DNA of 64,000 bases, from contig NZ_CP090063.1 in the NCBI RefSeq assembly GCF_021391495.1, positions 8,119,623 through 8,183,622 on the forward strand, read 5' to 3'. Source of the stretch: Amycolatopsis acidiphila. GTDB taxonomy: Bacteria; Actinomycetota; Actinomycetes; Mycobacteriales; Pseudonocardiaceae. The position numbers and the translations under genes were made by a program. This document shows positions 24,690 to 32,432 of this stretch, piece after piece (positions within the stretch are counted from its first letter, which is position 1; each line of letters begins with the position of its first letter). The notes under the pieces are model-generated. The model did not search any database. It was not told where the DNA came from and worked only from the letters and a program-made list of their open reading frames with translations.

Positions 24690-25640
24690 TCAGTCAGGCG
24701 TGACGCCGGGCTGCGAGCCCGGCTGGACCGGCGTGTGCCGGATGCCGAAGCGCACGGCACGCAGGCCGTGGGCGTCGACGACGGTCAGCGCATTGGCGGG
24801 AACGCCGAGAAGCGGACCGTCGACATGGCCACCGGCGACCGAACCGCCGGGGACGAAGGGGACCCCGGACGGGACCAGCGGGCCACGCGTCGGGGCGAAC
24901 GGGAACCTGTCGGACTGCGCGCCGTGCCGGCGAGCGCCCGAGTCGTCCCGGAGATCGGGGTGTGCCGCGGCAGCGTGCCCGGAGGGCAGCGCGGCGGCGA
25001 TCGGGCCCATCGGCCCGGCCGGCGCCGGGGCCACCGGGGCGAGCTCGACCGGCGGTGCGGCCGGGGCGCCCTTGGCACCGCTGTGCGAGCCGGTCAGCGC
25101 GGGCAGCTTGACCAGCCCGCTGCGCGACGGGTGCAGGAAGTTCAGGAAGTCCTGCGGCGGAGTCAGTGCCTGGCCGATCACCCGCGGCGCGTCCTGCGGC
25201 TCGCGGGTGATCTGCTCCGCGGAGCCGAGGATGCGGTGCGCCGGGTGGACGACCGCTGTCCGGCCGAACTCGTGCACGGCACCCGTGACGTCGTCCGCGG
25301 CCTGCTGACCGCGGGCGATGCTCTCGGGGGACTGGGCGCCGGTGCCGTAGCGGGCGGCGGCGCCTGCCGCGTCGCCCGCGAACTGCGCGCTGCCGAGCAG
25401 GACGTCGTCACTCCCGCCGAGCACGGCGTCGGTGACCGGGGTGGCCTGCTCGTCCTGCTGGACGGCGATGCCGTCCTGGGGGAGGGCGGGGGGCGCGGTC
25501 TCGGCGGAGGCGCTGGCGGTGGTGATCGCCCAGGCGGCGGCGGTGCCGGCGACGGCGCCACCCACCACGAGCAGAGCGCGCGCGAGCCAGCGACCGGCAC
25601 GTGCTGTGCCTCGCTGTGCGGCCGCGTTCTGCTGCTTCAC
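24690..25640 (-). CDS. Exported Pro/Ala-rich protein upstream of the chaplin-like gene
   Basis: This is a 316-residue protein starting at GTG 25640, with CAGGAG about 6 nt upstream. The signal peptide runs ARALLVVGGAVAGTAAAWAI with cleavage near ASA-ET. The mature part is Ala/Pro/Gly-rich without cysteines or a recognised domain; it includes GTGAQSPESIARGQQAADDV, a Pro-rich segment (APPVELAPVAPAPAG) and a C-terminal block LTVVDAHGLRAVRFGIRHTP. It lies 168 bp upstream of the repeat protein on the same strand, so the two may be co-expressed surface components. The function is unknown. Confidence 0.7.
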   Translation of the reverse strand: MKQQNAAAQRGTARAGRWLARALLVVGGAVAGTAAAWAITTASASAETAPPALPQDGIAVQQDEQATPVTDAVLGGSDDVLLGSAQFAGDAAGAAARYGTGAQSPESIARGQQAADDVTGAVHEFGRTAVVHPAHRILGSAEQITREPQDAPRVIGQALTPPQDFLNFLHPSRSGLVKLPALTGSHSGAKGAPAAPPVELAPVAPAPAGPMGPIAAALPSGHAAAAHPDLRDDSGARRHGAQSDRFPFAPTRGPLVPSGVPFVPGGSVAGGHVDGPLLGVPANALTVVDAHGLRAVRFGIRHTPVQPGSQPGVTPD

Positions 25641-26025
25641 CGTTCTCCTGCCGAGGATTTCGCCGTTCCCGAACCTATTTCGAATAGAGTTCGCATTGAT
25701 ACGGAACGGGCTTGTACGGACGAGATAACCAAAACTCGGGACCGCCGCGCATCCTGGACACGCCTTGATCGCTCGATCGTGTGAAGAACACGGGGTGTGG
25801 TCCGATCTGACCCACGATGATCCAACTGGGCCGGGACCGGCGGAACGGCCCGTCCGCGACAGCGTTCCTGAACAGGCAGTTCCCGTGCTGAAATCCACTC
25901 AGCCGGGTGCCGCCGGGCGCGAGGACGCTCACGCGGTCGGCTGCGAAAACGCTTTCAACCGCTTCCCATCGGATGTTCCTCGAAGACCGCCACGTCCGAA
26001 ACGTCCCGCTCGCTAGGGTGAGCGC
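25641..26025. other. Divergent intergenic region, no gene seen
   Basis: This 385-bp gap separates the minus-strand exported-protein gene from the plus-strand permease. It has a less GC-rich patch (about 25670-25740) suited to a promoter for the secreted proteins. I see no convincing RNA gene, dyad or small ORF. Confidence 0.5.
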
Positions 26026-27204
26026 GTGACGAACCGCCACGCGCCCGAGTTCCTGGGCGAGGACGCCCGCAGCACCGCCGCCGTACCCAGGGGACTGCGG
26101 GTCGCCGCCGCGTTCGCCTGGCGCTTCCTGCTGGTGACCGCGGCGCTCTACGTGATCATGTGGCTCGTCGGGCGGCTGTCGGTCGTGGTCATCCCCGTCT
26201 CGATCGCCCTGCTGCTGGCCGCGCTGCTCGCGCCTGCCGTCGCGCACCTGGTGAACATCAGGGTGCCGCGTGGGCTCGCGACCGCGATCGTGCTGATCGC
26301 CGGGCTGGCCGTGCTGGGCGGGCTGCTGACGTTCGTCGTCATCCAGTTCACCGACGGGCTGCCGCAGCTGCAGAAGCAGCTGAACAACAGCCTCTCGCAG
26401 GTCCGCGACTGGCTGATCAACGACCTGCACCTGCGCCAGGAGCAGATCCAGCAGTTCATCGACAACTCGATCAGCTTCCTGCAGAACAACCAGGCCGCGA
26501 TCACGACGAACGCGCTGACCACCGCGAGCACCGTCGGCGAGATCCTCACCGGGTTCCTGCTGACCCTGTTCGTGACGATCTTCTTCCTCGCCGGCGGCGA
26601 CCGGATCTGGCACTTCCTGATGTTCGGCGTCCCGCACCACGTGCGCGACCGGGTCGACGTCGCCGGCCGTCGCGGCTTCGCGTCGCTGGTCGCCTACGTG
26701 CGCGCCACGGCCGCGGTCGCCGTGGTGGACGCGGTCGGCATCGGCATCGGGCTGTGGATCGTGCGGGTGCCGCTGGTGGTCCCGCTCGCCACGCTGGTGT
26801 TCCTGAGCGCGTTCGTGCCGATCCTCGGCGCGGTGCTGGCCGGGGCGGTCGCGGTGATGGTCGCGCTGGTGACCAACGGGTTCGTCACCGCGCTGATCGT
26901 GCTGGGCATCGTGATCCTGGTGATGCAGCTGGAGAGCCACATCCTGCAGCCGCTGCTGCTGGGCCGTGCGGTCAGGCTGCACCCGCTCGCCGTGGTGCTC
27001 TCGATCGCCACCGGCCTCGTCGTCGCCGGGATCGCCGGTGCGCTGCTCGCGGTGCCGCTGCTGGCCGTGCTCAACTCCGGTATCCGCTCCCTGCTGCACG
27101 AGACCGACCCGCATCCGGAGGAGGTGGACGTGCTGCACGACCAGGAGGCGGCCGCGCCGAACGACGATCCGGCCGAGGCCGCGGACCAGCCCGGACAGTC
27201 GTGA
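26026..27204 (+). CDS. AI-2E family transporter (PerM/YhhT type)
   Basis: This is a 392-residue membrane protein. It opens with paired helices (RFLLVTAALYVIMWLVGRLS; VVVIPVSIALLLAALLAPAV), has a soluble coiled region (about residues 105-160), and then ends in four to five helices including the family signature QLESHILQPLLLGRAVRLHPLAV. The acidic tail is cytosolic. GTG 26026 is used. Family members export small molecules or protons/sodium; the AI-2 link is historical and the substrate here is unknown. The stop overlaps the start of the sensor kinase gene, so transporter and two-component system form one operon. Confidence 0.88.
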   Translation: MTNRHAPEFLGEDARSTAAVPRGLRVAAAFAWRFLLVTAALYVIMWLVGRLSVVVIPVSIALLLAALLAPAVAHLVNIRVPRGLATAIVLIAGLAVLGGLLTFVVIQFTDGLPQLQKQLNNSLSQVRDWLINDLHLRQEQIQQFIDNSISFLQNNQAAITTNALTTASTVGEILTGFLLTLFVTIFFLAGGDRIWHFLMFGVPHHVRDRVDVAGRRGFASLVAYVRATAAVAVVDAVGIGIGLWIVRVPLVVPLATLVFLSAFVPILGAVLAGAVAVMVALVTNGFVTALIVLGIVILVMQLESHILQPLLLGRAVRLHPLAVVLSIATGLVVAGIAGALLAVPLLAVLNSGIRSLLHETDPHPEEVDVLHDQEAAAPNDDPAEAADQPGQS

Positions 27205-28346
27205 GACAGCGGTTCGGCCCGACGGCGGTCGAGCCCGCCACGCCGTTGTGGTGGGGCGCGATCGGGCTGCGGGTGCTGACCTGGCTGTTCGCGCTCGGCG
27301 CGGTGGTCGTGCACGACGACGACTACCGGCGTCCCGGCCTGGCGTGGGTCGTGCTCGGCGCGATGGCCGTGTGGACGATCCTGACCAGCCTCGTCTACTC
27401 GCGGGAGGCACTGCGCTGGCGGTGGCACTGGTTCGTGGTGCTGGACGTCGCGGTCGTGTGCGGGCTGATGCTGACCTCGCCGCTGATCCTGAGCCCGGCG
27501 CAGCTGGCCGGGGTGGACCCGCTCATCACCACGGTGTGGGTCGCGGGCGTACCGGTGGCCGCGGGCACCCGCTTCGGCGGCTACGGCGGGATGGCCGCGG
27601 GTCTGGTCCTCGGCGCCGGGACGGCGGTGGCGCGGCAGGCGTTCACCCTCGATGTCGCCCGGGACGGGGTGCTGCTGGTGGCGACCGGGCTGCTGATCGG
27701 CATGAGCGCGACGACCGCGCGCAGGTCCGCGGCGGCGCTCGCCGAGGCGTGGCGCAAGGAGGTCGCGACCGCCGAACGGGAACGGCTCGCCCGCTCGATC
27801 CACGACAGCGTGCTGCAGGTGCTGGCGCGGGTGCGCCGTCGCGGCGCCGAGGTCGGCGGCGAGGCGGCCGAACTGGCCGAGCTCGCCGGTGAGCAGGAGA
27901 TCGCACTGCGGGCGCTGGTGACCACCGAGCCGACCAGCACCAGCGCCGGGGAGAGCGACCTGCGAGGGGCGTTGCAGCTGCTCGCGACGTCGAAGGTGCA
28001 GATCGCAGCGCCCGCCGGGGACGTGCTGCTGCCCGCCGACGTGACGGCTGAACTGGTCGCCGTCGTCCGCGAAGCCTTGTCCAATGTGGACAAGCACGCG
28101 CCGGGCGCGCGGGCCTGGGTGCTGCTGGAGCACCTCGCCACGGAGATCGTGATCACCGTCCGGGACGACGGGCCCGGCATCCCCGAAGGCCGGCTCGAAG
28201 CGGCGGAGGCGGACGGGCACCTCGGCGTCGCCCGGTCCATCCGCGCCCGGGTACTTGAGCTGGGTGGGACCATCTCCCTGGAGACAGCTCCGGATCGCGG
28301 GACCGAATGGGAGGTTCGGGTGCCGAAGGCGGGGAAGAAGCGATGA
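27201..28346 (+). CDS. Sensor histidine kinase (MacS/DUF5931-like, HisKA_3)
   Basis: This is a 381-residue kinase. GTG 27201 overlaps the preceding TGA. Residues 1-175 hold about five to six membrane helices. The HisKA_3 dimerisation domain has phospho-acceptor H201 (RSIHDSVLQVLARV). The ATPase domain has the N box REALSNVDKHAP and the G box RDDGPGIPEGRL. Its stop overlaps the response regulator ATG (ATGA), so the pair is coupled. The signal is probably membrane-related because there is no extracellular sensor domain. Confidence 0.92.
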   Translation: MRQRFGPTAVEPATPLWWGAIGLRVLTWLFALGAVVVHDDDYRRPGLAWVVLGAMAVWTILTSLVYSREALRWRWHWFVVLDVAVVCGLMLTSPLILSPAQLAGVDPLITTVWVAGVPVAAGTRFGGYGGMAAGLVLGAGTAVARQAFTLDVARDGVLLVATGLLIGMSATTARRSAAALAEAWRKEVATAERERLARSIHDSVLQVLARVRRRGAEVGGEAAELAELAGEQEIALRALVTTEPTSTSAGESDLRGALQLLATSKVQIAAPAGDVLLPADVTAELVAVVREALSNVDKHAPGARAWVLLEHLATEIVITVRDDGPGIPEGRLEAAEADGHLGVARSIRARVLELGGTISLETAPDRGTEWEVRVPKAGKKR

Positions 28347-28987
28347 TCTCGGTCATGGTGGTGGACGACCACCCGATCTGGCGCGACGGCGTGGCACGGG
28401 ACCTGAGCGAGAACGGGTTCGACGTGCGGGCCACCGCGCCCGACGGTGTCGCGGCCGTCCGGATCGCCAACACCGTGCGCCCCGACGTGGTGCTGATGGA
28501 CATCAACCTGGGCGAGACCTCGGGCGTGGACGCGACCCGCGAGATCACCATGGCCCTGCCCGAGACTCGCGTGCTGGTGCTGTCGGCGAGCGGCGAGCAC
28601 AGCGACGTGCTCGAAGCGGTCAAGGCGGGCGCGTCCGGGTACCTCGTGAAGTCGGCGTCGGCCCGGGAGCTCGTCGAGGCCGTGCACAAGACGGCTCAGG
28701 GTGACCCGGTGTTCACCGCGGGCCTGGCCGGGCTCGTGCTCGGGGAGTACCGGCGGATGGCCGACGCGCCCGCCGGCGGAGCGCCGCCGCCACGGCTGAC
28801 CGAGCGCGAGACCGACGTACTGCGCCTGGTCGCGAAGGGGCTCACGTCCCGGCAGATCGCCGAACGGCTGGTGCTGTCGCACCGGACCGTGGAGAACCAC
28901 GTGCAGTCGACGCTGCGCAAGCTCCAGCTGCACAACCGGGTCGAGCTCGCGCGTTACGCCATCGAGCACGGTCTGGACAAGGAGTAA
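28343..28987 (+). CDS. NarL/LuxR-type response regulator
   Basis: This is a 214-residue regulator. The receiver domain (residues 1-120) has acidic residues D8/D9, phospho-acceptor D53 (VVLMDINLGE), and YLVKSAS with the conserved Lys. A LuxR-type HTH (about 148-210) reads LTERETDVLRLVAKGLTSRQ and then SHRTVENHVQSTLRKL. It is the partner of the preceding kinase. ATG 28343 is chosen over the longer upstream reading because of the ATGA overlap and family start. Confidence 0.95.
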   Translation: MISVMVVDDHPIWRDGVARDLSENGFDVRATAPDGVAAVRIANTVRPDVVLMDINLGETSGVDATREITMALPETRVLVLSASGEHSDVLEAVKAGASGYLVKSASARELVEAVHKTAQGDPVFTAGLAGLVLGEYRRMADAPAGGAPPPRLTERETDVLRLVAKGLTSRQIAERLVLSHRTVENHVQSTLRKLQLHNRVELARYAIEHGLDKE

Positions 28988-29040
28988 GTCCGGGTTTTTC
29001 CCGGATCCGCACCCTGATTCGCCGCCTTACGCTTTCCCGC

Positions 29041-29658
29041 ATGGGCGAAGACACCGAGACGACACTGGACCCGCGCGACCTCCGGGTCTCGGATGAGGAG
29101 CGCGAGCACGTCGTCGGGGTTCTGCAGAAGGCCATCGGCCGCGGCATGATCGATCTCGACGAGTTCACCGAGCGCACCGACATCGCGCTCGCCGCCCGTA
29201 CGCGCGGTGAGCTGAACGCGGTGCTGGTGGACATCCCCGGCCTGGTGAACCGGGACATGGGCGCGCCACAGCCGATGACCACGCCGCTGATGTCCTCGGA
29301 CCGGCGGCTCGTGCTGTCCGCGAAGTACTCCTCGCTGGTCCGCCGCGGGCACTGGCTGGTGCCGCCCGAGGTGGTCGTGCAGAACAAGTACGGCTCGACG
29401 AAGCTGGACTTCAGCGAGGCCCAGGTGTCGAGCCCGACCGTGCACGTCGAGCTGGACAGCAAGTGGGGCTCGGTCGAGGTGATCATCCCCGAGCACGCGT
29501 CGGTGGACCTCAACGCGATCAACGAGATCAAGTACGGCTCGCTGGAGGACAAGACCGGGTCCGACGGCAGGCCCGGCACGCCCCGGCTGGTGTTCTCCGG
29601 GCGCGTGCACGGCGGCTCGCTGACTATCCGGCATCCGCGTCGCGGGCTCTTCTCCTAG
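29041..29658 (+). CDS. DUF1707 (SHOCT-like) domain protein
   Basis: This is a 205-residue protein. The N-terminal DUF1707 domain reads DLRVSDEEREHVVGVLQKA followed by G-M-I-D-L-D-E-F-T-E-R. The C-terminal beta-rich domain (about residues 85-200, with VELDSKWGSVEVIIPEHASV) resembles the LiaF/DUF2154 type. There is no membrane helix. It lies 53 bp after the response regulator; translation may be leaderless from ATG 29041. A role in envelope-stress signalling is plausible from the fold. Its last 35 bp overlap the 3' end of ptsI on the other strand. Confidence 0.85.
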   Translation: MGEDTETTLDPRDLRVSDEEREHVVGVLQKAIGRGMIDLDEFTERTDIALAARTRGELNAVLVDIPGLVNRDMGAPQPMTTPLMSSDRRLVLSAKYSSLVRRGHWLVPPEVVVQNKYGSTKLDFSEAQVSSPTVHVELDSKWGSVEVIIPEHASVDLNAINEIKYGSLEDKTGSDGRPGTPRLVFSGRVHGGSLTIRHPRRGLFS

Positions 29659-31267
29659 CCTCGGCGGGGTCGGCCGCGCCCAGCGCCCGCGCCGCGATCG
29701 CTTCGCACTGCGCCAGGGTCACCGCCGCGAGACTCGCGCCGACGGCCCGGACCGCGGGCGCGTTCATCGAAAGACTGGTCACACCCAGACCGGTCAGCAC
29801 GCGCGCGAGCAGCGGGTCCGCCGCCGCCTCACCGCATACGCCCGCGGGCTTGCCGGTCGCCTTCGCCGCTTCGCCGACCAGCGCAATCAGCCGCAGCAGG
29901 GCGGGCTGCCACGGATCGTTGAGCGTGGCGACCGCGCCGAGCTGCCGGTCCGCCGCGAAGGTGTACTGCGCGAGGTCGTTCGTGCCGAGCGACACGAAGT
30001 CCACCGCGGCCAGGATCTCCTTGGCGGACAACGCCGCCGCCGGGATCTCGATCATCACCCCGGCGCGGGCGATGCCGGCGCCGCGCACGCGCTCGGCGAA
30101 CCAGGCGGCCTCGGCCGCCGTCGCCACCATCGGCGCCATCACCGACACCTCGGCGCCGGAGTCCTGCGCCGCACCGGCGATCGCCTCGAGCTGGCGGTCC
30201 AGCACCTCGGGCCGGTCGAACGCGACCCGCAGGCCGCGCACCCCGAGCGCCGGGTTGGGCTCGGCCTCCGGGGAGAGGAACGCGAGCGGCTTGTCGGCAC
30301 CGGCGTCGAGCGTGCGCACGACAACGGGTTTTCCGGCGAACGGGGCGAGCACGGCCGCGTAGGCGGCCCGCTGCTCGGCGACGGACGGCTCGGCCTCGGC
30401 GTCGAGGTAACAGAACTCGGTGCGGAAGAGGCCGACGCCTTCCGCACCCGCGTCGGCCGCGGCCCGGGCGTCGGCCGGCGAGCCGACGTTGCCGAGCACC
30501 TTGACCCGGTGACCGTCCGAAGTGGTCCCCGTGCCGTCCCACTCGACGGGTCCACTCGCGACTGCCGTCAGCACGGATGCGCCCGCGTCGGCGACCTCGA
30601 CGACACCCGTGTCACCGTCGACCAGCAACGCGGTCGCGTCGAGCGCCAGCAGGCCCCGGACCGCGACGACCGCCGGAATTCCCAGCGCACGCGCGAGGAT
30701 CGCCGTGTGACTGGTCGGACCACCCTCCTCGGTCGCGAGCGCGAGCACCTTGGCCGGATCCAGGCCCGCGGTGTCCGCAGGGGCAAGATCGCGGGCCACT
30801 AGGACACTCGGTGACGACAGTTCGGGCACACCGGGAGGTTCGACGCCGAGCAACTCGGCGACCACCCGGTCGCGCACGTCTTCGACGTCACGAACGCGCT
30901 CGGCGAGGTAACCCCCGGCCGCGGCGAGGGTCTTCGCGAATCCGTTGGCGGACTCGTAGACCGCGCGCGGGGCGGGCAGGCCTTCGGCGACCACGAGCCG
31001 CTCCGCCTCGCTGACCAGCGCGGGGTCACCGGCCATCGCGGCGGTGGTGAGCAGGATCGTCGCGGCCTCACCGGATGCGGTCTCGGAAAGCGCTTCCAGC
31101 CGCGCCGCGACAGCCTGTGCCGCCGGCGCGACGCGAGCGGCCTCCGCCTGCGGGTCTTCCGGCTCGGGCGTGCTCGCGGGCTCGCCGAGCGGTTCGGCGA
31201 CACGGACGACGGGGCCGCGCGCGCGGCCCGGACTCACGGCGACTCCGGACAGCCTGGTTTCCGACAT
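29624..31267 (-). CDS. ptsI: Phosphoenolpyruvate-protein phosphotransferase (enzyme I)
   Basis: This is a 547-residue enzyme I. It takes phosphate from PEP and passes it to HPr. The active histidine is H187 in GGPTSHTAILARALGIPA. PEP-binding motifs include GVGLFRTEFCYLD, KPVVVRTLDAGADKPL, SVMAPMVATAAEAAWF, SLGTNDLAQYTFAADR and the C-terminal catalytic Cys region KPAGVCGEAAADP. HPr and EII genes are not nearby. The start codon lies inside a perfect DasR-type operator, so control by N-acetylglucosamine signalling is expected. Its 3' end overlaps the DUF1707 gene tail-to-tail. Confidence 0.95.
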   Translation of the reverse strand: MSETRLSGVAVSPGRARGPVVRVAEPLGEPASTPEPEDPQAEAARVAPAAQAVAARLEALSETASGEAATILLTTAAMAGDPALVSEAERLVVAEGLPAPRAVYESANGFAKTLAAAGGYLAERVRDVEDVRDRVVAELLGVEPPGVPELSSPSVLVARDLAPADTAGLDPAKVLALATEEGGPTSHTAILARALGIPAVVAVRGLLALDATALLVDGDTGVVEVADAGASVLTAVASGPVEWDGTGTTSDGHRVKVLGNVGSPADARAAADAGAEGVGLFRTEFCYLDAEAEPSVAEQRAAYAAVLAPFAGKPVVVRTLDAGADKPLAFLSPEAEPNPALGVRGLRVAFDRPEVLDRQLEAIAGAAQDSGAEVSVMAPMVATAAEAAWFAERVRGAGIARAGVMIEIPAAALSAKEILAAVDFVSLGTNDLAQYTFAADRQLGAVATLNDPWQPALLRLIALVGEAAKATGKPAGVCGEAAADPLLARVLTGLGVTSLSMNAPAVRAVGASLAAVTLAQCEAIAARALGAADPAEARRRARDADAG

Positions 31268-31279
31268 GGTCTAGACCAT
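31266..31279. promoter_or_regulatory. DasR-type (dre) operator at ptsI start
   Basis: ATGGTCTAGACCAT is a perfect 14-bp palindrome whose core TGGTCTAGACCA equals the core of the Streptomyces DasR operator consensus. It begins on the ptsI start codon (31267) and extends upstream. DasR represses pts genes in the absence of glucosamine phosphates. Binding here is inferred from identity to the core. Confidence 0.75.
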
Positions 31280-31416
31280 ACCCTTTCCCCGACCTCGGCG
31301 GACAGTTCGATGATCGACCGGTTCCACCTCGTCGGCCACTCGGCGGCACAGCTGGAAATCTAGTGCCGGAAAGCACCCTGTAGACGGGCGGCCCGGTGGC
31401 CCGTTGGCAAATGTGA

Positions 31417-31621
31417 AGAAGTTTGTAACTTCTGCCCCCATCAATGCGACACTAGGGTGAGCGTCCGGTCCGGTCACCCGAATGGGGTAATTCGAGTGTC
31501 CGGCCGTCCCGCCGGCACCACACCGGACTCTCCTGAGCTGTCCGACCCCCGGCCCCGCCGGAGGACGGGCATCGGGTCGCCGGTACCGATCGCGTAGCCC
31601 CCCGAGCGATCGGTACCGGCG
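31417..31621. other. Structured intergenic region with four inverted repeats
   Basis: The gap between ptsI and the next tetR-type gene holds four stems. AGAAGTT/AACTTCT is at 31417-31433. GGGTGA/TCACCC is at 31455-31479. GTCCGG/CCGGAC is at 31498-31528. The fourth is a perfect 16-bp arm pair CGCCGGTACCGATCGC (31578-31593) and its complement (31606-31621) around a 12-nt loop, followed by GGTTTTCC. It could be a structured leader, an sRNA with terminator, or operators for the TetR protein. I recognise no known riboswitch. Confidence 0.5.
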
Positions 31622-31684
31622 GCGCCCGAGGTTTTCCTCACGCGTTCCGTACGAACCGGGCGCACCGACTTCTAGAATGCGGGA

Positions 31685-32428
31685 ATGGACAAGCCGACGC
31701 GCCGGGGCCGCGTGCGCGTGGCAACCGACCAGGACATCCGGCGGACCGCCCGCACGCTGCTCGTCGAGCGCGGACCGGAGGCCGTGACGCTGCGGGCGAT
31801 CGCACGGGAGCTCGGCATCACCGCACCCGCCTTGTACCGGTACTACGGTTCGCGCGACGACCTGATCGGGCACCTGCGGCTGGACGTGATCGCCGACCTC
31901 GCGGCCGAGCTGCGCGAGGAGGTCGGTGCGCTCACCGACGACGGCGCGGTGCAGCTGTTCGCCATCTGCCGCGGGTTCCGCCGCTGGGCGCTCACCCACA
32001 CCAAGGAGTTCACGCTGGTCTTCGCCTCGCCCACCGGCGAGGTCGGCTCCGCTGCCGGCAGCGTCGCGACGCTGCACCGGGCCAGCGAGCCGTTCGGGCG
32101 CATCTTCCTCATCGCCGCCGGGCGGATCCTCGCCACCCACCAGCTCACGATCCCGCCCGCGGAGGCGGTGCCATCCGAGCTGCGCGACGACCTCACCGCG
32201 TTCCAGGACGAACTACTGTCGGTGCTGCGCGAGTCGGGCGCGGAGTTCCCGCCGGACAAGCTCGACCTCGGCACGACGTACGTGATGATCCAGTTCTGGG
32301 CGCGCCTCTACGGGCACATCACGCTCGAGGTGTTCGGGAACTACCCGATCCCGATGTCCAAGCCGGACGCCGTGTTCGACGCCCTCCTGACCGACCTCGC
32401 ACACGAGATCGGCCTGGAGAGCGCCTGA
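31685..32428 (+). CDS. TetR family regulator with WHG-type C-terminal domain
   Basis: This is a 247-residue regulator. The HTH (about residues 15-60) has TLLVERGPEAVTLRAIAREL and GITAPALYRYYGSRDDLIGH. The C-terminal region with WARLYGHITLEVFGNYP is typical of TetR proteins of the WHG/TetR_C_13-like group. It is transcribed divergently from ptsI across the structured region and convergent with leuS, 4 bp between stops. Ligand and targets are unknown. Confidence 0.88.
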   Translation: MDKPTRRGRVRVATDQDIRRTARTLLVERGPEAVTLRAIARELGITAPALYRYYGSRDDLIGHLRLDVIADLAAELREEVGALTDDGAVQLFAICRGFRRWALTHTKEFTLVFASPTGEVGSAAGSVATLHRASEPFGRIFLIAAGRILATHQLTIPPAEAVPSELRDDLTAFQDELLSVLRESGAEFPPDKLDLGTTYVMIQFWARLYGHITLEVFGNYPIPMSKPDAVFDALLTDLAHEIGLESA

Positions 32429-32432
32429 CGGG

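Noticed and set aside
28085..28093. Isolated perfect DnaA box (reversed TTGTCCACA)
   Set aside because: It is a single site inside the sensor kinase gene; the codons encode the conserved N-box region, so chance is sufficient explanation.
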